A DNA stretch of 64,000 bases from Paragonimus skrjabini miyazakii (lineage: Eukaryota; Platyhelminthes; Trematoda; Plagiorchiida; Troglotrematidae), in contig JTDE01001503.1 in assembly GCA_014338405.1 (NCBI GenBank), forward strand, positions 24,866-88,865. Reading direction: 5' to 3'. Numbering within the stretch: position 1 is the stretch's first letter; each line of letters begins with the position of its first letter. The notes under the pieces were generated by a model. The model saw only the letters and a list, made by a program, of their open reading frames with translations, was not told where the DNA came from and did not search any database. Made by a program: the position numbers and the translations under genes. This document shows, piece after piece, positions 37,201-47,462 of the stretch.

Positions 37201-39644
37201 CATACTAGAAGTATAATTAACATACCTCTTGATCGTAAAATCTACACGGCTTCGTGAACAGGATTTTGTGATCATCCTTCTCTGTTATACTGTATATTGA
37301 TTATAAATAACATGAATTTTCACTGCTGCTGCCTATTTTAATGGTGGTAGTGATGATGGATATACATGAAAAACTAGAAGAAAGTCTATACGATACAGAC
37401 GTGTCAGTATCGAACGAAGAAATATTTTGATGTATATTCACGATTAGTGACCAACGGAACTAGATTAGGAAGTGGAATAGGAAACTTAACACAAGTAGAC
37501 TCTCACAGCAATGTTTGCCGTGTATGGTCTACCGATTTCGACATAACCCAAGACTGGGACAGTGGGCCTCAGCCTGTTCAAAATAATTTCATAATGTCAT
37601 AACATGAGAGCAATAAGCTTGTAGATTCAGTTCCATGTGTGTACGAACAATACAATTGAACAAATTACGAAGTTCTACGAAATGAAATTTCCCACAAATC
37701 AGTGTCGTTTGTGCACTTTTATTCAAACCTGCATCAACTGTAAACTTATTTGGATTGTTTAAGGATGGAAGTTTTGTAGCTTTTGCTTCCACGGATGTTA
37801 CTGTAGTTGTTCTTACTATTATTGTTCGTTTTCGTCGTCGTCATTATCACTGTTGCAACTGTTCATGTTAGTTTTATTTACAGTGTTTCCATTTAAAAGT
37901 AGTATTGTAGTATTCATCTATGCGTTTCTTATAAGTTATATCGTTCGTGAGATGAGAAAAAAAAGAATTATTTTACCCTTGTTAAGTGGAAATGTATCCG
38001 AATGAAGTATTTTTTTGGAAAAATATCTAAATGGCTCAATGCACCCATTTCCACGGTTTAACTTCATTAATAACAAATTAAACTCGGCACACTTCTTGGC
38101 GTCACATGCGGATAAAACCTGCTTGAAGGAGTACGTACTTCAATAGTGATTATTATTATTATATGTGGACAGATTTACTGAACCCCAAATGATCGTCTAA
38201 CCTACTCAAGATCACATTCATATGGTTTAAAAGAAGTCTATGTTTATCGTAATCTTATTCAAAGGTGAGAGTAAACAAGTGAACCAGTTGATCAGTCAAA
38301 CAAACACTGTCATTGGCATGATTCGCAAGATGCCAATGTTTGTTCAGAATAAATCTTATGGACTAGCTACTTTTTACGATCTGTTCGTTCACTCGATACT
38401 GCTACAAATTCGACTATATTGTTTGAAAACTAGACATCTGCTTATACAGACTAGTCGTCAACCGGTTTTCGTGCTGACCTCTCACAAAGTCAATTGCCAG
38501 TACAATAACTGGTAGTTATCGGGTGGCCATCTAAGAAACATTTGTGGTTGTCTAAATGTCCAAATAATTCAAGATTGTCAGGTAGCATATTTTGGAAACA
38601 CCGAGCTAGCCGCTGTCACATTATGTAACCCAGCTGTCATTCTCAAAACCATATCGGTCAATCATTCTGACATCCTTAGGCTTAAGAGGGGAATTTTTCT
38701 TACGCACTCACATTCACGCATGCGGTAGACTCTGGAGAGGAAACACAAAACTTTTCTCATGTAAAACACACCATATAATGATCATGCTGACTTACATTTT
38801 AAACAGTTAGCTTTTCTAAATCAATCATCCATTCTCTCTAAACATCCATGAACGCAATAAGGAACTATGGATGAGTAGTTAAAGCTTTGATCAACATCAA
38901 TCCGCAACTCTTCTGAATTAGTCCACAGTTGTTGATATCGTTGAGTAACGAACCAACCAGATATTGATTTGTTTTCCAATGTTGGCAAAGTGAATTGCCT
39001 ACTAAATATAGAAATTTGCACAAGAATTATGATTACCGCCGATTTTTTATTGACTTCTAATATCAACTGTGAATAGTTAAGGTGTATACAGTCATTGTTG
39101 ATAACATCAACATTTAACCACCACGGCTAATAAATAACAGTTTTGGCTGTCAGCAACAGCGATTTCTTGCTCAAAATGCGGAAATTCGGCTTTAGTAGTG
39201 GTCACTACTTTGTAACAGCTATCCATCACCAAACAGAAACAATGTATGCATGAGAATTTTGACTATACCGTTTCATAAGAAGTGCTCTTCCAGAGAAACA
39301 GCTTAAAATTAGGTATGGCAGGATTGCTTGCTTCAAATGAAAGTTACTACTTTTTAGAAAAAGTGGGTGATAATTGTATTGAGTCGAACTCGACACGTTG
39401 ATGACATACTACTGGATGGAATTCAAAACCTAACGTACGGTTGGACGAACAGCGAAAGTTATTTATTCAGTAACTGACTGTCTGTCTGATTCGGTTATCA
39501 ATCAATCATTTTTTGGTTAGCTTTCACATATCCAACCAGTTATTCATCTCATACCGAATACCACTCATATCCGATCATAATCCTTGCATTCGGATAATCC
39601 TTTCGGTCAGACCATTTAGTAAGGAAACGATAGACTAAAGTTTT
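34300..39644. other. No gene securely recognised
   Basis: Several minus-strand stretches look weakly coding: 37792-37589, 37275-37087 and 39001-38821. The last follows a fair acceptor CTATATTTAG/T, has 60 codons to TGA, and contains QFTLPTLENKSISGWFVTQR. They could be exons of a minus-strand gene leading into 30067-29849, but phases and donors cannot be shown. A plus/minus open region at 34740-35100 has no domain signature. Confidence 0.3.
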
Positions 39645-39979
39645 CGTTCTTACTGAAGCTCATCGTTAGTGTATATCCTTGTTCGAACCGGTGTTTGCAC
39701 TCCGACCCTCGTGTTTGTCACACTAGAGTGTTAATCATGACACCACTAACCTCACAATTAGCAGAACGATTTTGTCCATTTTCCTTTCGAAATAATCAGG
39801 CATTCTGAGCATTATTCACTAAAGGTTGCGGTTGAGCGTTCAGATACGACTGACCGGTCCATCTAGTGTGAGATCAATGGCGTTGTGGTTAACAGGCTAA
39901 TCTGGCAAACACGACGGTCGGAGTGCAAATTCCGGCTGGAACAAGGATATGCACTAACGATGAGCCTCATTAAGAACAC
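39645..39979. mobile_element. Inverted pair of tRNA-like repeats (family 2)
   Basis: The minus copy 39645-39757 and plus copy 39866-39979 are inverted. Shared blocks include CATCGTTAGTG, ATATCCTTGTTC, TTTGCACTCCGACC and GTCGTGTTTG. The plus copy reads GGCGTTGTGGTTAACAGGCT, then CGGAGTGCAAATTCCGGC, an A-box/B-box-like arrangement. The plus copy and its 100-nt leader (39766-39865, with TTCCTTTCGAAAT and TTGAGCGTT) recur at 57098-57275. Confidence 0.7.
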
Positions 39980-40239
39980 GTGTTCACTCAAACTCCCTCT
40001 CTCTCGTACACAAGCAACAAACCGCTAACAGTCGAATCATGCAATGAGGCAATCGGACACGTAATCAATCCACACATAAACACACTTTGACTAAGCTAAA
40101 TTCATTCTGATTAGACAAGAACCACTCCCCCGAGCACGTTGCCGACGAAATCGGATGACAAATCAACTGGTATAGTTTGTATACTTCGACGGCTGTTGTT
40201 AAGCTGTAGTGTTGCTTTCCGCCCGCAGGATCAGTCTCC

Positions 40240-40622
40240 ACTGCCCCGATCGTCCTTTCTCAGAAAACTCTGCCTCTCATGTTATCTACTCGTTCACTTG
40301 CAGTTGCGGTGACTCATACATTGGCAGAACGGACCGAAATTTACGACAAGGGAAGGTGGAGCACATCCCCAAGTAGCTAGTGCAAACAATGAGTCAACAT
40401 GGGTCGGTATGCCAAAACTCGAACAGAAACCCGGCGTCTTCGATCGCGAAACACTTAATCGCAACAGGTCATGTGGTTGACCCTGTCACTTCGTTCGTGG
40501 TCCTATTGCGCAACCGCAACCCTAGGTTGTTGGCGTTCTCCGAGGCATTGTTGATCAAGCGTCACGCACCGGTCCTTTGTTGGCAAAAGGTGCTGACGCA
40601 ATCAATTTCGTTACCGTGGCAG
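40240..40622 (+). pseudogene. Penelope-like element GIY-YIG endonuclease, nearly complete
   Basis: Reads SENSASHVIYSFTCSCGDSY, IGRTDRNLRQ and VEHIPK, then a TAG. It then reads SSIAKHLIATGHVVDPVTSF, LLAFSEALLIKRHAPVLCWQ and LPW, then stop. This is the whole PLE endonuclease layout: a (G)IY-type start (here VIY), a C.CG knuckle, YIGRT with its catalytic-core Arg, EHIP, SSI..HLI.TGH, EA with the metal-binding Glu, P.LC.Q and the terminal LPW. The only visible lesion is the in-frame TAG after EHIPK plus altered residues nearby. The RT domain is missing upstream. A hammerhead ribozyme core follows 75 nt after the stop. Confidence 0.85.
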
Positions 40623-40696
40623 TGAACCCTGATTAATCCCATGTTGATGTTTTGTCGCCATGCGATTAACCTATATAACTGAATGTTTTATGTATT

Positions 40697-40731
40697 CGAC
40701 TGATGAGAATAAACGAAATGCTTGCATCTCG
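40697..40731 (+). ncRNA. Hammerhead ribozyme (Penelope-type)
   Basis: CTGATGA (40700-40706) and GAAA (40715-40718) form the catalytic core, separated by GAATAAAC with the usual closing G-C pair. A minimal stem III TGC/TT/GCA (40719-40726) follows, then the UC of the cleavage triplet (40727-40728). Stem I pairs CGA (40697-40699) with TCG (40729-40731). Predicted cleavage is after C40728. Short stem III forms are known from Penelope-like elements, and this lies just behind a PLE endonuclease on the same strand. Stem II has only one clear base pair, so activity may be weak. Confidence 0.65.
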
Positions 40732-42989
40732 CAATGTATGTCTTCTTGCCGTCTTAATAAGCGGTAGTGTGACCAATTACAAATCGGGCGAAAATATCAG
40801 TTTGGAAAAAATTGTTCAATAATTCCTCATCTGTGAGAGAGTGACGGACTATGTAAGATGAGGAGTAAACCGTAGATTGTTGTATTAAAATGTCGTTACA
40901 GCTTTCTTTCGGTTTAGTCAGTCCCTAATAAGCCAATGCGATTAAAGGATTAGATGTCGCAACTAGGTTAACGTAATAATGGTCATCAAGATCATCCCTT
41001 GAGAGTGGGGACCAGATATCAGTTCTTGATCGGGCACTGCCGACAAACTCCACTGAGAACCAAACTAGAGACTACTACTTGTTTTCAATACAAATCGGCT
41101 GAGAAGTTTGTCTGAACGCTGAAACTGCAATTAAATGTGGATGCTGTTTATTCTACACCATTGAAGAATTGCCGAAATATCTTCTCCAGATTTTATTTCT
41201 TGCTGGAGCCTGTATTTGTTCCGATACTACCAGTGTGTTATTGATATTAATGTTGTCGACTTCGTGTGTATTGTTGCCATCATTGATCAAGTTGATATTT
41301 ATTGTTTACAGTGCAACCGTTTACGTTATTTCTCTCGCCTGTAGTTTCTCAGAATATCCTTATTAGTTCTTACATGGTTTTATTATTTCATAAATACTTA
41401 TAATCACCTCGTACTTAACGGAGCCAATAGAGTTGGTCGCCTTTTAATCAACCGTAAACACGTAGTTATTTTACAAATCAACAAAAGTAATATATACACA
41501 GCTATCCGTGAAACTCCAACAGGTCTGACTTCAATGTTCAGTCTAGAAAACATTAACTTAACCTGTGCTTTCAAGGGTGTGAAGTATGTACTTAAAACAG
41601 ACTTTGTTGGCTACTCGTTGATTTAATCTATTTTTTTTCAAACGAATGTCAAAAAAGATTGTTTGGATTTTCGTTGACCATCCTCTATAAATATTTGTGT
41701 AACTGAGTATCAGAAAAACGCTAACTAATCAGACAGCATATCCTGCTTATTAAAAAATTCAAAAATGTACAGTTATATGGTCGACCTCAAGTTTTGGGAG
41801 ATGTAAGAAAATTATTTAATGTTTTGTAACTTACATGAAGATATTGAAAGATTTATGAAACGATGAAGCCCAGGTTATCATAAGCCGCCATAGACCAACT
41901 GGTAATAACAACGTAGTGTTAGTACCTCATCTTGATTGCAACTTCTACACATACATCTAATTATCTGAAGACGAAAAACACTTAATTGTTTCATTTAATA
42001 AGCTTTTTTGTACGACTGGTGCGAAGATTATACGATGCGTTTTGAACTTGAAAACAATCTAATTGTATGCGTTCAAAGCTGCCAACTGTTACTGTTTGTT
42101 TTTGGTGGGTACGTTTGTGACTAACATTCATGGTCCACATCAATCAGTATGTGTACTTTCTGAGCCCTTGTTTTTCTCGTTCAAGCCACAGGTTTACGAT
42201 TGGTTAGAATGTGAAAAATAGATACGCCTGACGATTTGTTGCCTCTTGGCTACCCCATTCAAATGTCCAAAAAGAACTCTCTGTTTTTGGGGACAAACAG
42301 TTTATTGAAACTTTGATGTGCATCACGTCTGCTAGTTGTCTGGTGAATAAGATCTGCGCGAAAAGCACTTAGACCCCCAATAGATTAAACCTGAAGTGGA
42401 CATGAGTTTTGAATTGCCTATCTGCTTACCATTTAAAAACCAAAATGGATCTTTTAGTTAAACAAATGAAACATAAAAGCGGTAACGTGAACGACATGAT
42501 CCCAAACTGTGTAACATTGATATGAGAAAGCATAAAAACCGTTATGAAACAACATTGTATACATATAGCTAAAAAATCAGTTTTACTGATTGGCAATTAT
42601 CTCTGTCATATTTACCAAGTAACTGAACACGGATTTGGAAACGGAAATCTAGAACTACGATTGTGCTGTATTAAACAAATATTATTTAACTTCTACATTA
42701 ATCCATTAGGAATTGTATTCGTTACATGGAACCACAAATAACGTATTTCTCACTTAAAAAATACCGTCGCTACAATTGCCTGCTTACTTCTGGAGCCCAC
42801 TCAAATCAGCCCATTTGAATTTGTGATTATAGCAGGTGATTCAGTTAGACTAATAACGAGGGTATTATTCAGGTCATATACAATCAGTTCAAATCAGACT
42901 GGCATAACCAATGTCCTTCTGAGTGGATTGGCTTGTTTGACACACTTTGCAAGCTATTAACAACAACAGTACAGTCTCGTTCGAAATCA
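40732..42989. other. Nothing recognised
   Basis: AT-rich and non-coding by appearance. An open frame at 41169-41366 is hydrophobic but has no splice or domain support. Confidence 0.45.
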
Positions 42990-43055
42990 ACACGCACACT
43001 CACACCCACGCACGCACGCGGCACCATCGTCTGCACACACACACACACATGCACG
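42990..43055. repeat. CA-rich microsatellite
   Basis: CACGCACACTCACACCCACG, then CGCACGCACG, then an uninterrupted (CA)n tract within CTGCACACACACACACACATG. A compound imperfect dinucleotide repeat. Confidence 0.9.
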
Positions 43056-44263
43056 TACTAGGAACAAAAACCAATTAAGTGAGAACATCATTTGTCTTTC
43101 AAGTCAAGTCAGGAAACTTTTTCTTGTCTAATAGAAAGCTTAAGTTGATATTCGGTCAGAGTTACCTTTGTGAGTTGTTCATAGTGAAAGTCAAAAAATT
43201 ACATTCTGAAGTGGAACAAATATTATGAAACCAAAATGAGAAACTTAGACGCAGTCGTTATTTAATAACAAACTGTTGGCCTTGTAGATACCAGCATTGT
43301 ATATTATGTAATTCAGATGAGAGAAGTCAATTTTTTAAGCATCTGATAGGTTCTATAAGCCACTACGAGTAGATTACCGAGTCGAGTGTGAAGTTTCCGC
43401 CCTTTTACGATGGCTTCATAGCTCAATCGGTTGGGAACAAGTTGTGAATAGGCCTGCACTACCATTCGTTATTTCGATTTCCAAGCAAACCAAAGTTTTC
43501 ACTAAGTTCACTTTTTCTAACAGCTTAACATGTGATAGGAACTGAAGCAAATATGGTGTCACATGACTAACTTAATCAATCTTTTGTGGAATTGGTACAA
43601 AAATCTGATTACACTTTTAGGATGGCAACGTGACAATCCACGATACAACGAATAAAGTGTGTTCTATCGTGGTAGTTATCAGCGGCAATATAACTGTGAC
43701 TAGTACTAATGCTTGACAACCATTGAACCACAAAAAAATCTGGCTTGATGACAAAGGAAGAAAGATTAGTACATAAAACGATGCATTACTGATAAGTGAG
43801 CCTGGATTAGCTTCGTACACAACGAATGAAACTCACTTTTGGTTGCATCCAGATGGGTTTTCAGTCAAACCTCATCCGAAAAAAAAGAAGTGTACTCGAG
43901 TTTCACTTTTATTACAAATCTTCGGTAGAGAGTATTTTTAACAAGACTGTGTTTCACGAAGCAGTCGTGCTGGCCATTTTGCCAACAAACACGGCACATT
44001 AAAAATCTTCATCTGAAAGTAAAATCTGTGAGCAACTGTGATCGATGTTCAACTTACATCAGTGAACTTCCCGACCGTTTATCGGTGGCGCTAAGAGGAT
44101 ACTTACTACGCCTCTTCTGAAGGTGACCATGTAGTCTAAACCAGCGAATATGGCTGAGAGTTAGTACATAATAATTCGGGGATGTTTAAGGTGAGTTCAA
44201 TGGCGTTCAACGGCAGTTTCAAGAAGACGTGTTTTGAAGTGAAAATCCTATTTGTGATAAGTA
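43056..44263. other. No gene; one degenerate SINE-like block
   Basis: At 43409-43500, GGCTTCATAGCTCAATCGGTTGG resembles the family 1 A box. The B box is unrecognisable (ATTTCGATTTCC). The remainder is featureless. Confidence 0.35.
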
Positions 44264-44300
44264 TATGTAATACTGATGAGATACGAAATAGCTAGTGCTT
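44264..44300 (+). ncRNA. Hammerhead-like core, degenerate
   Basis: CTGATGAG (44273-44280), ATA, then CGAAA (44284-44288), with TATGTAATA before and TAGCTAGTGCTTCTC after. It resembles the 40-kb motif (TATGTATTCGA before, TGCTTGCATCTC after). Stem III and stem I pair poorly, so it is probably a decayed copy. No PLE coding remnant was found beside it. Confidence 0.35.
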
Positions 44301-47040
44301 CTCACCAGAAAGAGTCAGTCAACAATATCTGACCTTGAAAGCTTAAATCAAGTGTGAGTGATGCTCAGCCTGTAAAACCCCAATATCTGTACTCAGATTT
44401 ATTGAGAATAACCAGCCAAGCTGCAAGTAAGATAGCGCCGATATCAACAAAGCAAGTTTCTCTCAGCCTGATCTGCCTCAGTTCATTACTTACGATTACT
44501 TCACAAACTGGAACGAACTACTTTCATTGGTATGCTACTGAACTCGGCTAAAGGCTGCTTCTTTAAAAGTTTCATTTATTCACTCTGTTAATTTCGGTTG
44601 TCCCAGCGCGGAAAACGAATGCAGCTTGAAGTGATTGCATAATGCAAATGAACAGAACTCTTGACAGCCATTTCAACATCCGACACTTATTAGATTGGTT
44701 GAAACAACGCGCGAAATATGACTAAATTATGATAGTAGTGGTCTCTGATTTCTTCCAAAAATAATGAAACTTCATGAGACAAACCTAGAAAACCTTATGG
44801 AAAAAGCATCACGATATAAAGATGAAACAGGATATAAATTTATATAGTGATAGGAAACACATCTTGTATGATATCCGGCTAAAGGTTTATAAAGGATCGT
44901 TTATCAGCTCTCGTAAAAATGTTATTGATTTAGGAAATCCAAAAATCGGCGTCAACGACTGCGTATCACTGACACATATAAAGATCACCGGGTTAGAAGA
45001 TTTCAGAACCGTTTTCTAAACGGGACTTGGTATTCATTCAGCTATACCAATAAAAGCCGTGTTTGTGTCATTTGAACCAATTGATTTTAAATTTGAGACT
45101 ACGGTGATAGGTTGATTTCGGTAACGTTTCGTAATTCTAGTTTACTGAGCATCAGTGTCACAGATTATAATGACTAACAATACACTATGAGCCTGATGAG
45201 ATGAACTAAACTATGTCAGGCAATAAATTATACAGACTATTGTTCTGATCATGTTTCCGAATTCAGTGTACTTATGAAGCAGTATCTTGTGTAGTCAATT
45301 TCCGATCATCAATTGTGAATGAGCTACACAGTGATTGGTTTTTCTAACTAATAAGAAATATTTGGGGATCCAAAAAATGCTAGTGTGTTGATGAGGGTCT
45401 GTAAATTTTATCTTAACAAGTACTTGTATGAGTTGGATGATAAAACTATAGTGTCCCATCGTATGCACAAAAAAAATTTTCGGATAAAACCTTATTCGAC
45501 TTTATATCGCTTTTTATTATTCGAAGTGATTTTCTAGCAGTGCTAAACGGACTGAACCGGGATGATTGGGCTAACAGTGATGAAAGAAAAATACTACACT
45601 GGTTGTAGAATCAGTCAGAATTCATGGCTATACGCAGTCTCTCGAAGCAGCTGAAAACACCTTGATTCGAGGCAGAACAAGACAGAATGTTGCAGGGTTA
45701 CTCGGACAAAATTGGTTCTGTACATTAGTGCGTAGTGGTTAGCAAACTATTATGCAACCTACAACCAAGGGAAATCCAAGCATGAAATTTAACCATCAGC
45801 TAGTATCAGTCAATAATGCAGTAACGCAAAAAATTCAATGAAGCGTTACAAATTAAACAAAAACGATGAGTTCGAGCGAGAGTTCGTAGTATCGACTCAG
45901 AATATATTACGTGTAATAATGTGAGAAATGTCCGGCCAGTATTTAATATAATCAACAAATGGGGATATGTATGAAGGACTTACAGTACGATAGTTTGACC
46001 GATGAAGTATAAGTATGGGAGCAGTTGAGACTGACATTTTGTAGGTTACTGGTTGTGGATGGGTAACCGAATGATGGAGTCGCGGGACCAGGTGTGGAGA
46101 TGTAGTGGTTTGAGCTTTTCGGTGGCCCATTTTGCCAACGTACTCTCAATTTCACTTTTAATGATCCGGAAGTAATTTTCATCGATTCCGGCCACAATCA
46201 ACACTGGTGTCGGAGTTCAACATCAGAGGGTCAAATGATCAATCCAGGTCAGCTAATTCCAACTGTACACTGCTGAAGTATGGCTGTGCCTGTCAAACTA
46301 CAGGTGTCTGCTCTGTCTCAGTCATCTCTTAGCTTCCACAATTTTTGTTTAATTACATTACATAGGTGTCAGCCGATACCCGAATGTGAATCCGCCATTT
46401 CCAGATTGGTTTACTATGTGAAGTTTAGATACCTTCAGAAATCATTTCCTCGAGTAACAGCGCGAACAGTGTATCTCTCGGTGTGAACCCGAACTGAATT
46501 TAGTGGTTTCTTTTTCAACAAGGCAATCTAATACAAGTTGAAAGCAACTATTGTATAGAGGTCGCTTAATAACACTAGATTAGTTGAGGCACTGTAGTAC
46601 TCGTGCAGGTTTGAATAGGAATAAAATGGGTCAAATTCTAGAACAAAGTTCAATGGCTAAAGGTTCCCAAAAGGATCATGTATTCATACATGTTTATCTT
46701 CAGTACTGTCACATCTTTAGTAGCACAATTAATAACGTCTGTTTACTAAAAGCCATCACATATAATGGACAACACCAATTGAGGAAACGAACAGAATCTG
46801 GTTGATAAGCACTTCATCACATTGCATTTCAGCTGCCCAGTTTATCAAGGAAAGTCATTGTTCTCAAATCAGAAATGCATATGCGAACATTTCATTTCAT
46901 ATGTGACCCAAGTTTGTGGCGGCTTTTAGTCTGCTGAATCAAGGGAAACTTTACTAATTGCAATCAGAAACTTTCCTGGTTGACGTCCAGAAAACTCAAT
47001 AAGATTTACTGATAAGTAGTTTGGCACATCTGATGTTAGG
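44301..47040. other. Nothing recognised
   Basis: Short conflicting frames only. No recurring repeat seen. Confidence 0.45.
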
Positions 47041-47235
47041 GTAGACCCAATTGTAAAAAATCTGGACCTCATTTGGATTCGAACCAGCGATACAAACAAC
47101 ATCCCAAACGCGACAAATGCTTTACCAGCTGAGCTACAAAACCATACCAGGAGCTCAGAAATTTCACATTTGGACCTAGTTATCCACGCAACCAACTGTG
47201 TCATATGGAATCTACCAAATGACCCAAGTGATTGA
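47041..47235 (-). mobile_element. tRNA-like SINE, best preserved copy (family 1)
   Basis: On the minus strand the leader CCAAATGTGAAATTTCTGAG and CTCCTGGTATGG is followed by A box TTTTGTAGCTCAGCTGGTAAAGC, B box CTGGTTCGAATCC, and tail AGGTCCAGATTTTTTACAAT, then TGGGTCTAC. A leader of about 70 nt lies before the tRNA-like part and is also present at 61687-61750, so the element does not simply start with a tRNA head. Confidence 0.75.
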
Positions 47236-47342
47236 CTGCCCAAGCAGGATTTTTCGATCAGTTCATGTTGGAATCCACCAACGCTACCGATGAGCATTGA
47301 CACTGTATTGCTGGTAAATAGTCTGGCAGATTTGATTTTGAG

Positions 47343-47462
47343 TTTCCGGTGTGGCTTTGTAGTTCAACGGGTAGAGCATTCACCGTGTTTGGGTATGTTA
47401 GTTCTGTCACTAGTTCGAATTCGACCGAATTCCAGACTTTTCACAAATGGGTCTCTTCTCAA
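47343..47462 (+). mobile_element. tRNA-like SINE copy (family 1)
   Basis: A box GGCTTTGTAGTTCAACGGGT AGAGC, B box CTAGTTCGAATTC, and tail CCAGACTTTTCACAAATGGG TCTCTTC (blocks separated for reading). It is head-to-head with the copy at 47041-47235, about 110 bp apart. Confidence 0.7.

Noticed and set aside
45191..45225. CTGATGAGATGAACTAAA as a hammerhead
   Set aside because: The conserved GAAA is missing (CTAAA), and no stems can be drawn.
47041..47462. Functional tRNA genes
   Set aside because: A and B box-like motifs are present, but no acceptor stem or complete cloverleaf can be formed, and the same blocks recur with shared leaders and tails, which marks SINEs.
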